From the NCBI GenBank assembly GCA_029261815.1, contig JAJDAQ010000046.1, positions 1-38,226 on the forward strand: DNA of 38,226 nucleotides, written 5' to 3'. Each line of letters begins with the position of its first letter. Positions within the stretch are counted from its first letter, which is position 1. The position numbers were made by a program, and so were the translations under genes. The DNA comes from Deltaproteobacteria bacterium (GTDB lineage Bacteria; Myxococcota_A; UBA9160; UBA6930). Below the pieces are notes generated by a model. It saw only the letters and a list, made by a program, of their open reading frames with translations. It searched no databases and was not told the origin of the DNA. Positions 30,893 through 38,226 of the stretch are shown here, one piece after another.

Positions 30893-32685
30893 TAGCCGAT
30901 GGCCACCAGCATGTCGCCGCTCGCGACCTGTTGGTCGTTCGCGACCGCCACGTGCGTCACGACGCCGGCCGAAGGTGCCTTGACCTCGATCTCCATCTTC
31001 AGCGCTTCGAGCATCACGAGGAGGTCCCCCTCGGCGACCTGGTCGCCTTCGCGCACCGCCACCTTCAGCACCTGGCCCGCGAGTTCGGCGCACACGGGCG
31101 TGCCTTCGCCACTCGCGACCGGGGCCCCGCTGGCTCCGCTGGTCCCTTCGCTCACGTTGAAGTCATAGGAACGACCGTTCACCGTGGCGCGGCCGCCGTC
31201 GAGGGAGACCTCGAACCGCTTGCCGCCCACCTCGACCGAAAAAGCGTTGGACGAGGTCACGGGTTGTGCCGAAGCCTCCGCCGAGACGAGCCGGACCCCG
31301 TCGGGGCGCTCTCCCTTGAGAAACGCGATCCCCTTGTCCTTGAGCGCAGACGCGATGAAGATGGCTTCGTCGGTCGCTTCGATGCCCTCGTCGGCCAGGA
31401 GCTTCTTTGCCGGCTCGATGCCCTTCGTCGGGTCCTCGTCGTTCATCTCACGCGGGTTGCGCGTCGTCGGTTCGAGACCGAGTTGTTCGCTCGCGAGTGC
31501 CACGATCTCGGCATCCGGCGGGACCGGCGTCTTCCCGAAATAGCCAAGCACCATCTTCCCGTAGCCCTCGGCCATGCGCTTCCACGGGCCTAGCATCACG
31601 TTATTGAAAGCCTGCTGGAAATAGAACTGGCTGACCGGCGTGACCGACGTCCCGAATCCGCCCCGACGCACGACTTCGCTCATCGCGTTGATCACTTCGG
31701 GGAACTTCTCGAGCACACCGTTGTCGCGCATCATCTGCGTGTTGGCCGTCAGCGCACCGCCCGGCATCGGCGAATACGGAATCATCGGCTCGACCGTCGT
31801 CGCCTCGGGGGGCATGAAGTAGGCGCCCATGCATTCCTTGAAAACCGCTTCCGCCTCGAGGACCTTGTCGGGGTCGAGCCCGAGGTCGTACTCGGTTCCG
31901 CGCAGTGCATGCCACATCACGATGAAGTCGGGCTGGCTGGTCCCGCCAGACACGGGGGCCATCGCCAGGTCGATCCCATCGGCGCCGGCATCGAGTGCTG
32001 CCTTGTAGGCGGAAACACTGACACCGGCTGTCTCGTGGGTGTGCAGGCGGATGTGGACCTCATCGCCCAGCCGCTTTCGCGCGAGCTTGATCGTGTCGTA
32101 GACCTTCTGCGGGACGGCCGTCCCCGACGCATCCTTGAAACAGATCGAGTCGAACGGAACGCCGTCATCGAGGATGCCCTCGAGCACGCTCATGTAGAAC
32201 TCGGGCGTGTGTGCACCCGAACATCCGGGCGGCAGCTCCATCAACGTGATCGTGACTTCGTGCTTCAGCCCGGCTTCGACAATGCAGCGGCCCGAGTACG
32301 ACAGGTTCCGCACGTCGTTGAGCGCGTCGAAGTTCCGGATCGTCGTCATGCCGTGCTTCTTGAACAGCTTGGCGTGCAGGTCGATGATGTCCGAACTCTG
32401 CGAGTCGAGGCCGACGACATTCACACCGCGCGCCAGGGTCTGCAGATTGGCGTCCGGCCCGGCGGTTTCCCGGAACGCGTCCATCATGTCGAACGCGTCT
32501 TCCTGGCAATACAGGTAGAGCGACTGATACCGCGCCCCGCCCCCGGCTTCAAAGTGGGTGAAACCTGCGGCGGCCGACGCTTCCACCGCCGGCAGGAAGT
32601 CCGCCGTCTTGACGCGCGCGCCATAGACCGACTGGAATCCGTCCCGGAAGGACGTGTTCATCACCGATACGAGCTTCTTTGCCAC
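30892..32685 (-). CDS. oadA: Divergent OadA-like biotin carboxyltransferase subunit
   Basis: A 597-residue cytoplasmic subunit. Residues 1-460 form a carboxyltransferase TIM barrel of the oxaloacetate decarboxylase/pyruvate carboxylase class, with metal ligands Asp15 (RDG), Lys in CFKDASG and LHTHET, and the [10 protein letters not shown] block. A Pro/Ser-Gly linker leads to a biotinyl domain with Lys563 in EALKM. Substrate-site blocks differ from classical OadA: LRDGHQS is FRDGFQS, WGGATFDxxxRFL is [13 protein letters not shown], and the Arg in that block is gone. The substrate may therefore not be oxaloacetate. GTG start at 32685 with GGAGCAGGAA upstream; 17 bases after oadG. Confidence 0.9.
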   Translation of the reverse strand: MAKKLVSVMNTSFRDGFQSVYGARVKTADFLPAVEASAAAGFTHFEAGGGARYQSLYLYCQEDAFDMMDAFRETAGPDANLQTLARGVNVVGLDSQSSDIIDLHAKLFKKHGMTTIRNFDALNDVRNLSYSGRCIVEAGLKHEVTITLMELPPGCSGAHTPEFYMSVLEGILDDGVPFDSICFKDASGTAVPQKVYDTIKLARKRLGDEVHIRLHTHETAGVSVSAYKAALDAGADGIDLAMAPVSGGTSQPDFIVMWHALRGTEYDLGLDPDKVLEAEAVFKECMGAYFMPPEATTVEPMIPYSPMPGGALTANTQMMRDNGVLEKFPEVINAMSEVVRRGGFGTSVTPVSQFYFQQAFNNVMLGPWKRMAEGYGKMVLGYFGKTPVPPDAEIVALASEQLGLEPTTRNPREMNDEDPTKGIEPAKKLLADEGIEATDEAIFIASALKDKGIAFLKGERPDGVRLVSAEASAQPVTSSNAFSVEVGGKRFEVSLDGGRATVNGRSYDFNVSEGTSGASGAPVASGEGTPVCAELAGQVLKVAVREGDQVAEGDLLVMLEALKMEIEVKAPSAGVVTHVAVANDQQVASGDMLVAIG

Positions 32686-32702
32686 CGTTCCTGCTCCCGG
32701 CC

Positions 32703-32942
32703 CTAGGCCTTGCGACGCGCGCCGCGGCGAAACGCCTCGACGGCGGCCAGCACCACCGCAATCTCTTCTTCTTTCCCCGAGGGGACCGCTGTGGCCCGCA
32801 CCTCGGGTTCAGGCTCGGAGAGCCGATCGCCGTAGGCGGCGAAGAACACGGCGGACGCGTGCATCAGGCCCACCAGGAGGCCCAGGAATGCGAAGACCGT
32901 CGCCATTCCGACGACCATCAAGAGCACACCTTCCGAAACCAC
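32703..32942 (-). CDS. oadG: Na+-pumping decarboxylase gamma subunit (OadG-like)
   Basis: A 79-residue protein with one N-terminal membrane helix (VLLMVVGMATVFAFLGLLVGLM) and a polar, Pro-containing cytoplasmic tail, the layout of OadG, which helps assemble the complex. GTG 32942 has GGAGG upstream. It is the first gene of the oadG-oadA-oadB operon; all three genes use GTG starts. Confidence 0.9.
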   Translation of the reverse strand: MVSEGVLLMVVGMATVFAFLGLLVGLMHASAVFFAAYGDRLSEPEPEVRATAVPSGKEEEIAVVLAAVEAFRRGARRKA

Positions 32943-33143
32943 TTTGGACCTCCGAGCGGGTCACAGTATCCACACCCCGGGATCAAATGGCAGGGTTCCC
33001 CGGCGTTTTTGATCAGCTAATCGGTTGATTTTCCTCCGATTTCGGCTCTTTCGGCCTCAGACGGCACGAGCGCAACCGACGCCCGCCATGCGATGCCACG
33101 AATGACCCCGCCGACCCACTCATTGCAGGGGAGCAGGTCCGCG
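32943..33143. promoter_or_regulatory. Divergent promoter region, oad operon and matrixin
   Basis: The stretch at 33005-33050 is AT-rich for this sequence and contains a short inverted repeat AATC-GGTT-GATT. A possible minus-strand -10, TACTGT (complement of 32963-32968), lies 20 bases before the oadG GTG. No clear plus-strand promoter is seen for the matrixin gene, and no RNA gene. Confidence 0.35.
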
Positions 33144-34028
33144 ATGAAATGGAAGAGATGGCTCAGCCTCGGCATCCTCGGTTTGGCGACCACGTTGCCT
33201 TCTGCCGGGACCGCGTTCACGATCGATCAGAACTTTCACCGTTTCTCGGATACGGGGATCGATGTCGGGCGCTCGTTGACCGAGGCACCCCGGTGGGACG
33301 CCAACCCCCAGGGCCTGTTTGGCAGCACCCTGGCGGACGGCATCCAGGTCGTGTTTCGGGACGATTTCGCCGCCTCTTTCGGCCTCGACGCGGCCGGTAC
33401 ACAGGCGGTGTGGAACGGTGCATTCCGTGCCTTCGCCGCCTGGGAACAGCCGCATTTCGGGTTCGATCTCACGATCGGGAGTGGCCCCGGCGAAATCGTC
33501 GTCCAGGCGGTGAGCGAGACCTCCTCGATCTTCCAAGGCAACTTCTTCCAGGCCTACTCGGGTTTCGCGCCCGCGTGGTCGGATCAGCGCATGCTGACCA
33601 ACGGTCTGTCGGTTCCGGGCTTCGCCATCCTGGGCTCGACGATCTCCTTCGCGATCGAACGGCAGGGATTCACGCCCAACTGGGCACTCTTCTCGGTGGA
33701 AGAGGCCATTTTCGAACTGATGCTCCACGAGATCGGGCATTCAATCGGACTCGATCATCCGTCGGACTTCCCGTATGCGAACTTCGACACGGATGCGGAT
33801 GCCACCACGCTCATGCCCGACGGCCTGTCGCCGCCGTACGCGTCGGTCGGAATCGCCCCGGTCGAGTACCGGAGCATCATGTCGAGCCTGGGTCTCGCTC
33901 TGACCGCGGACGACCTCTCGGGCTTTCGGGTGCTCTACCCGACCTTCGTCCCGGAACCCTCGATCGCGATGCTCATGGCCTTGTCGGCCCTGGGCTTCCG
34001 GCCGGGCCGGCGTCGGGATAACCGCTAG
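33144..34028 (+). CDS. Secreted matrixin-type zinc protease with PEP-CTERM tail
   Basis: A 294-residue exported metzincin. The signal peptide is at 1-23 (ends GTA). The zinc site is H195-E-I-G-H199-S-I-G-L-D-H205, an exact HExxHxxGxxH motif, and a Met-turn S-I-M-S-S lies downstream. The C-terminus reads V-P-E-P-S, a hydrophobic helix and basic residues, a PEP-CTERM signal for exosortase processing. The start at 33144 gives the signal peptide; the frame is open upstream from 33093. Divergent from the oad operon. Probably acts outside the cell or in the extracellular matrix. Confidence 0.9.
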   Translation: MKWKRWLSLGILGLATTLPSAGTAFTIDQNFHRFSDTGIDVGRSLTEAPRWDANPQGLFGSTLADGIQVVFRDDFAASFGLDAAGTQAVWNGAFRAFAAWEQPHFGFDLTIGSGPGEIVVQAVSETSSIFQGNFFQAYSGFAPAWSDQRMLTNGLSVPGFAILGSTISFAIERQGFTPNWALFSVEEAIFELMLHEIGHSIGLDHPSDFPYANFDTDADATTLMPDGLSPPYASVGIAPVEYRSIMSSLGLALTADDLSGFRVLYPTFVPEPSIAMLMALSALGFRPGRRRDNR

Positions 34029-34088
34029 CACCGGTGTAGGCTGTCGCCGACCGGGAGCCGGCGCTCTCGCTGGCGGAGACCCTCGCAC

Positions 34089-35357
34089 ATGGACATCCAG
34101 CAACAGGTCGATCGGCTGATCGACGAGCGCCCGGGACGGGAGCTGCTCAACGTCCCGTACGACGAGGCCGCGGTCCAGATCCACGAGCGGGTCTTTCGCT
34201 CGGCCGGTGCGACCGCCAGCTACCTGGTCGATGCAGGCGGCGAACGCCTGATCGTGAACGCGGGAATGGGCTTCGAAGCACCCCATCACTTGCGCTTGTT
34301 TGGCGCCCTGGACAAGGGCCCAACGACGTTCGTGATGACGACGCAGGGCCATGTCGACCACGTGGGTGGCGTCTCGCAGTTTCGCGAGTCGGGCACCCAG
34401 TACGTGGCGCATCGAAACAACCCGAAGTGTCAGGAGGACGACAAGCGCATCCAGGAGTTCCGCAACCAGACAGCGCTCGTCTGGTTCCCGGAGCTGCCGG
34501 CCAAGATCTCGGCGTTCCTCAAGGACTATCCCGAAGCGTCGTTCGTGCAGGACATTCCGACACCCGACATCGTCTTCGATGACCAGCTCTCCCTCCGCGC
34601 CGGCGATCTCGAGATCGAGCTCCTGCACGCTCCCGGCGGCGAAACGATCGACAGCATGATCGTCTGGTTGCCCCAGCATCGCGTCGCAATCGTCAGCAAC
34701 CTCTTTGGTCCGTTGTTTCCGCACTTCCCGAACTTCAATACGCTGCGGGGCGACCTCTACCGGTACCCGGTCCCCTACATGGCCAACGTCGAACGCGTGC
34801 GCGCGCTTGGCGCAGAAACGCTCATCACCGGGCGCCACCTGCCCATCGACGGCGGCGAGCTGATCGATGCTTGTCTCGTGCGCATGCGCGACGCCGTCGA
34901 CTTCGTCCACACCCGGACACTCGCACTCATCAACCAGGGCATGGATCCGTACGAAATCATGCGCTCCGTTGAACTCCCGCCGGAGCTACGAGTCGGCCAG
35001 GGCTACGGCAAGGTCTCATGGGCCGCGCGAACGATCTTCGAGTCGTATACCGGTTGGTTCCAGCGTCGATCCAGTGCCGAGCTCTACGGCACGGACCCGG
35101 CGGACGCGACGGCGGTCCTGGCCGAGCAACTGGGCCCGCAGGCGGTGCTGGTGTTGGCGCGCCAAAGGCTCCAAGACGGCGATCACGCAACCGCGATCCG
35201 GCTGGCCGAAGCGGTCCAAGAAGCCGATGCGAGCGCACACGACGTATTGATCAGCGCCCACGAAAAGCTGCTCGAAGTCGGCGACGAGAGCTTCTGGGAA
35301 AGTGGCTGGCTGCGGCACGAAATCGCCCGGTTGAAGAAGCTACGGCGTAACGTCTAG
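34089..35357 (+). CDS. Metallo-beta-lactamase-fold protein related to alkylsulfatases
   Basis: A 422-residue protein. The N-terminal MBL domain is followed by a helical region like the alkylsulfatase (SdsA-type) dimerisation domain (GQGYGKVSWAARTIFESYTGWF), and then a short helical C-terminus. The metal motif is Q86-G-H88-V-D90-H91, so the first His of HxHxDH is Gln. The family's Glu in the NLxxxxxN region seems to be Ser (VSNLFG). Metal content and activity are therefore doubtful. No signal peptide is visible, unlike secreted SdsA. TAGGCT (34037-34042) overlaps a CACCGGTG palindrome and could be its -10. The TauD-type gene follows 27 bases on. Confidence 0.85.
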   Translation: MDIQQQVDRLIDERPGRELLNVPYDEAAVQIHERVFRSAGATASYLVDAGGERLIVNAGMGFEAPHHLRLFGALDKGPTTFVMTTQGHVDHVGGVSQFRESGTQYVAHRNNPKCQEDDKRIQEFRNQTALVWFPELPAKISAFLKDYPEASFVQDIPTPDIVFDDQLSLRAGDLEIELLHAPGGETIDSMIVWLPQHRVAIVSNLFGPLFPHFPNFNTLRGDLYRYPVPYMANVERVRALGAETLITGRHLPIDGGELIDACLVRMRDAVDFVHTRTLALINQGMDPYEIMRSVELPPELRVGQGYGKVSWAARTIFESYTGWFQRRSSAELYGTDPADATAVLAEQLGPQAVLVLARQRLQDGDHATAIRLAEAVQEADASAHDVLISAHEKLLEVGDESFWESGWLRHEIARLKKLRRNV

Positions 35358-35384
35358 CTGGCGTATGTCGCCGGGAAGGAACCC

Positions 35385-36227
35385 ATGACGATCAAGATTG
35401 CTCCGACAGGTCAAGCTTGCGGCGCGGTAGTGACCGGCGTCGACCTTACAAAGCCGCTCGCGTCGGTCGACGTCGGGACGATTCGCGCGGCCTGGCTCGA
35501 ACACCATGTGTTGGTGTTCCCGAACCAGCCGATGACCGACGACGATCTCGAACAGTTCACGCTGTCGTTCGGTCCATTCGGCCATGACCCGTTCTTCGGA
35601 TCGATACCGGGGCACGAACACATCGCGGCGATCCAGCGCGATGCCGATGAGACCCTCCCGATCTTCGCGGAGTCGTGGCACACGGACTGGAGCTTCCAGG
35701 AGCATCCACCCCAGGGAACGTGCCTGTTTGGAATCACGATTCCACCCAACGGCGGCGACACACACTTCGCCGACCAGCACCTCGCGCTCGACGCCATGCC
35801 GGAGTCCTTGCGCGAACGGCTCGAAGGCAAGATCGCCGTGCACTCGGCGCGGCTGCCTTACGGACCCGATGGCGCGTACGGCGCCGCCGACCAGGCGAAG
35901 GGTCGAAGCATGGACATCCGCGCATCGGAAGAAGCGCTCGCAGAGCAACGCCACCCGATCCTGCGCAAGCACCCCGAGACGGGTCGTCTCGGCATCTTCG
36001 GGACCTTCGGTTACATCGTCGGGATCGATGGCATGGCGAGCGAAGAAGCCAACGCGCTCCTACGCGACCTCCATGCATGGCAGGGCCGTGAGGATTTCCA
36101 GTACGTCCACAAGTGGCAAGAGAACATGCTTGTGATGTGGGACAACCGGAGCGTGCTGCACCGAGCCAGCGGCGGATACGACGGCCACGCCCGCCTGCTC
36201 CACCGGACGACGATCGGCGCCTCCTGA
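35385..36227 (+). CDS. TauD/TfdA-family Fe(II)/2-oxoglutarate dioxygenase
   Basis: A 280-residue dioxygenase. The iron facial triad is His99-x-Asp101 (WHTDWSF) and His259 (SVLHRASGGY); Arg270 or Arg274 near the C-terminus binds 2-oxoglutarate. The family cleaves organosulfonates (TauD), phenoxyacids (TfdA) or other substrates by hydroxylation. GGAAGG lies before ATG 35385. It is 27 bases downstream of the alkylsulfatase-like gene and probably in one transcript with it, pointing to organosulfur use. The substrate cannot be fixed by sequence alone. Confidence 0.93.
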   Translation: MTIKIAPTGQACGAVVTGVDLTKPLASVDVGTIRAAWLEHHVLVFPNQPMTDDDLEQFTLSFGPFGHDPFFGSIPGHEHIAAIQRDADETLPIFAESWHTDWSFQEHPPQGTCLFGITIPPNGGDTHFADQHLALDAMPESLRERLEGKIAVHSARLPYGPDGAYGAADQAKGRSMDIRASEEALAEQRHPILRKHPETGRLGIFGTFGYIVGIDGMASEEANALLRDLHAWQGREDFQYVHKWQENMLVMWDNRSVLHRASGGYDGHARLLHRTTIGAS

Positions 36228-36240
36228 CCGGGCTTTCGCC

Positions 36241-36645
36241 CTAGCCCGGCATCCGCTCGAACGTCGGCAGACCTTCGGCGACCTGATGGAACGACTGCTG
36301 GTCGCACAGGAAGATCGCCATCTGCGGCCCGCCAAAAGCGGAGGGGTCATCGAGCGTTCCCACCTTGATCAGGGCCGCGGGCAGACCGGGCGGACGCGAC
36401 GTCAGGTGTGTGCCACAGGCACTGCAGAATTCCCGGACCACGGCCGCGTCGAGGTCACTGCGCTCGAAACGGGCCGGCTCGCCTTGGGTGTATCGGAAGG
36501 AGCCCTCCGGCATCGCCATCACGAGGTTCACCGAACCGCCCGTGATGTACTGACACTCGCGGCAATGGCATTGGAGCTTCATCATCGGCTCACCTTCCGC
36601 CTGGTAGCGCACGGCACCGCAATAGCATCCGCCTTCAACGTTCAT
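36241..36645 (-). CDS. GFA/CENP-V-family zinc-binding protein
   Basis: A 134-residue protein of the glutathione-dependent formaldehyde-activating (GFA) fold. Zinc-site Cys appear in order: GGCYCGAVRY, CHCRECQ and CSACGTHL. Despite the family name, few members are shown to act on formaldehyde. GGAGGG precedes ATG 36645; the frame stays open upstream across the Rieske gene only as a shadow. It converges on the TauD-type gene with 13 bases between stops and is divergent from the Rieske oxygenase. Confidence 0.92.
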   Translation of the reverse strand: MNVEGGCYCGAVRYQAEGEPMMKLQCHCRECQYITGGSVNLVMAMPEGSFRYTQGEPARFERSDLDAAVVREFCSACGTHLTSRPPGLPAALIKVGTLDDPSAFGGPQMAIFLCDQQSFHQVAEGLPTFERMPG

Positions 36646-36691
36646 CTGGGTCCCTCCGATTCGAACGAAGAGTGTAGGTGACTGGCGGACG

Positions 36692-36714
36692 TACGCGCTC
36701 GAAGCGCGTATTCT
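36692..36714. promoter_or_regulatory. Palindromic operator and -10 upstream of the Rieske gene
   Basis: TACGCGCT-CGA-AGCGCGTA (36692-36710) is a perfect palindrome with a three-base centre. It abuts TATTCT (36709-36714), a good -10 for the Rieske gene. The position is where a dimeric repressor would block RNA polymerase. No regulator gene is adjacent. Confidence 0.5.
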
Positions 36715-36774
36715 CCCTGCGGCACGCATCGAACGGCCCCGCCGGTGGGGTGTGGCCGTTCTCGGAGAAGTCAC

Positions 36775-37947
36775 ATGAAGCGAGACGAGCAGATCCGGTT
36801 GCTGAAGCACCTGCTCCATCAGCTCGACACTGGCACCAACCTCGATGCCGGGGTGATGCTGCGTGCGCCATCGAGCGTCTATTCGTGTCCGGAACGAGCA
36901 AGCCAGGAACGCGAGCGCTTCTTCCTCGATTACCCGCAGATGATCGGCATGAGCGGTGACCTTCCGGAAAATGGTTCGTTTCTCACGCGCGAAGACTGGG
37001 GCGTGAAAATCCTGGCGACGCGGGATCAGGACGGAAACTTTCGGGCCTTCCTCAACGCGTGCCGCCACCGCGGGGTTTCCATCGAAGGCGAGGAGCGTGG
37101 AAAGCGCACGCGCTTCATGTGTCCGTTTCACGCCTGGACCTACGCGAGTGACGGAAAACTGGTGAACGTTCCGAAATCCGGACATTTCGGAGATGTCGAC
37201 AAGGATTGTCGCGGACTGATCGAACTGCCAGCCGTCGAGAAGTACGGCGTGCTGCTCGTCCACCCGAAGCGGGACGGAACGATCAACCCCGAGGTCGTCC
37301 TCGAGGGCCTCGGGCCCGACTTCGAGAGCTGGGGATTCCCCGACTACGTGTACGGCGGCTCCGACGTCTACGAGGTTCCGCTGAACTGGAAGCTCGCGAT
37401 CGACACTTTTGGTGAGACCTATCATTTCAGCGCGCTGCACCGAAACACGCTCTACCCGGTGTTCCACGGCAACGTCCAGGGCTTCGACCATTGGGAACGC
37501 AACCACCGCATGATCTTGTGCACGCGGGAGATCGACACGCTCCGTGAGCATCCTGAATCCGAATGGCGGCTCCGAGGCCCCGGGTTCCCGGTCTATTGGC
37601 TGTTCCCGAATGTGATGTTCAATGTCGGTGCACAACTGGTGAGCATCGTCCGCGTCTACCCTCACCCGACCGAGGTCGGTCGTTCGATCTCCCAGGTCTC
37701 TTTCTATCTCGATCCGGCGGTCGCCGGCTCCGTCGAGGGTCGCGCGCTGCCGACCGAAATCGCGCGCAGATTCGGCGATGTCATTCGCGACGAAGATTAC
37801 GTCGCCGCCGCGGACTCCCAGCGAGCAGCCGATTCGGGCCTGCAGGACGCCTTCATCTTCGGCCGCAACGAACCGACGCTGCACCACTACCACAACACCT
37901 ACAACAAGATGCTGGGTCTACCCCCGCTGGAACCGATCGAAGGCTAG
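36775..37947 (+). CDS. Rieske non-haem iron oxygenase, large subunit
   Basis: A 390-residue aromatic-ring/alkyl hydroxylase subunit. The Rieske centre is C96-R-H98 and C116-P-F-H119, with normal spacing. The mononuclear iron site reads D210-T-F-G-E214-T-Y-H217-F-S-A-L-H222. Glu214 occupies the bridging position that is Asp in naphthalene dioxygenase, as in CntA-type enzymes. The start at 36775 has GGAGAAG. No ferredoxin or reductase partner is in view. Divergent from the GFA gene; a perfect palindrome overlaps its promoter. Substrate unknown. Confidence 0.93.
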   Translation: MKRDEQIRLLKHLLHQLDTGTNLDAGVMLRAPSSVYSCPERASQERERFFLDYPQMIGMSGDLPENGSFLTREDWGVKILATRDQDGNFRAFLNACRHRGVSIEGEERGKRTRFMCPFHAWTYASDGKLVNVPKSGHFGDVDKDCRGLIELPAVEKYGVLLVHPKRDGTINPEVVLEGLGPDFESWGFPDYVYGGSDVYEVPLNWKLAIDTFGETYHFSALHRNTLYPVFHGNVQGFDHWERNHRMILCTREIDTLREHPESEWRLRGPGFPVYWLFPNVMFNVGAQLVSIVRVYPHPTEVGRSISQVSFYLDPAVAGSVEGRALPTEIARRFGDVIRDEDYVAAADSQRAADSGLQDAFIFGRNEPTLHHYHNTYNKMLGLPPLEPIEG

Positions 37948-37950
37948 GCT
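37945..37950 (+). promoter_or_regulatory. Candidate -10 of a leaderless transcript
   Basis: TAGGCT overlaps the stop codon of the Rieske gene and lies exactly six bases before ATG 37957. There is no clear Shine-Dalgarno at normal spacing. Alternatively the stop and spacing are coincidental and the gene is translated by read-through of ribosomes. Confidence 0.35.
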
Positions 37951-37956
37951 CCGACC

Positions 37957-38226
37957 ATGCTCGAGCGGCTTCTTCCGCGGACCGTTGACAATTCCTACGC
38001 CGGCCATCCCGTCGCGCTCTGGGTCTTCGTCGCGATCACACTGGTAACGCTATTCCGCAGCCTGGTCCACGTCTTCCTGCCCGATGGCGGCGCGCAGGCG
38101 ATCGCGACGATCCCACTCGACACGTACCCGGACGCGGCGGCCACAGCGGTCGTCGTCACGTTCGCGCTCTGGGGCCTTCAACAGCTCGTAGTGGGCGGGC
38201 TCTACGTCGTGGTGTTGCTGCGCTAC
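37957..38226 (+). CDS. N-terminal part of a membrane protein, truncated by window end
   Basis: Ninety codons are visible, open to the last base. Two long hydrophobic stretches occur (VALWVFVAITLVTLF; ATAVVVTFALWGLQQLVVGGLYVVVLL) with a loop containing several Asp and Pro. No family is recognised. It follows the Rieske gene by 9 bases. Confidence 0.75.
   Translation, partial: MLERLLPRTVDNSYAGHPVALWVFVAITLVTLFRSLVHVFLPDGGAQAIATIPLDTYPDAAATAVVVTFALWGLQQLVVGGLYVVVLLRY

Noticed and set aside
36646..37893. Long upstream extension of the GFA protein frame on the minus strand
   Set aside because: It lies entirely over the Rieske gene and its promoter; the GFA start at 36645 has GGAGGG and the correct fold start.
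1..38226. CRISPR arrays, tRNAs, rRNAs, transposases, integrases or phage genes
   Set aside because: Read on both strands and not found. The only regular repeats are the two 21-bp arrays, which lack spacers.

Overview
This is a GC-rich, gene-dense bacterial chromosome segment. It is Gram-negative: there is a TonB-dependent outer-membrane receptor, Sec signal peptides and PEP-CTERM tails. I see no phage genes, insertion sequences, CRISPR arrays, tRNAs or rRNAs. Cobalamin salvage, a Na+-pumping biotin decarboxylase, many SDR/GST/oxygenase genes and two kinds of C-terminal sorting tail suggest an uncultured, largely aerobic deltaproteobacterium-like lineage (Myxococcota or a relative). That placement is inference only.

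Layout. 1-208: end of a possible M28-type peptidase. 280-4086: a cobalamin riboswitch, a BtuB-like receptor and cobyric acid synthase (cobQ), a B12 uptake/assembly unit. 4145-6734: a small unknown protein, an SDR whose Shine-Dalgarno lies inside a perfect hairpin, and a GST divergent from a TetR regulator. 6945-8756: DEAD-box helicase with a DbpA-type tail. 8817-13739: a Baeyer-Villiger-type monooxygenase with a 21-bp coding minisatellite, a secreted CRTAC1-like protein, a VOC protein and a DUF1295 membrane reductase. 13748-16201: secreted EF-hand esterase divergent from a HI0933-type flavoprotein. 16339-19535: a winged-helix/TPR regulator that seems to have lost its P-loop, overlapping a PEP-CTERM protein tail to tail. 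19857-23585: a membrane HEWGH protein, a secreted sulfatase, a TetR gene with 21-bp repeats at its stop, and a divergent SDR with twin operator-like sites. 23677-28069: small anchored protein, a 1073-residue secreted di-haem beta-propeller protein, a terminator-like hairpin and two short genes. 28098-32942: D-aminoacylase-type amidohydrolase facing an oadG-oadA-oadB operon. 33144-38226: PEP-CTERM matrixin, alkylsulfatase-like MBL protein, TauD-type dioxygenase, GFA protein, Rieske oxygenase with a palindromic promoter, and a truncated membrane protein.

How it works together. The B12 unit is the clearest regulated system. Much of the rest looks like xenobiotic, steroid or organosulfur catabolism (monooxygenase, Rieske and 2-oxoglutarate oxygenases, sulfatase, alkylsulfatase-like protein, SDRs, GST) with local TetR control, plus four exported proteins. 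Two of those end in PEP-CTERM tails and two in a different CGxGxEL-hydrophobic-poly-Arg tail. No single locus is certainly a new system. The best leads are the CGxGxEL tail, the P-loop-less regulator, the divergent OadA clade with its Na+-pump partners, and the apparent leaderless promoters (TANNCT exactly six bases before ATG).
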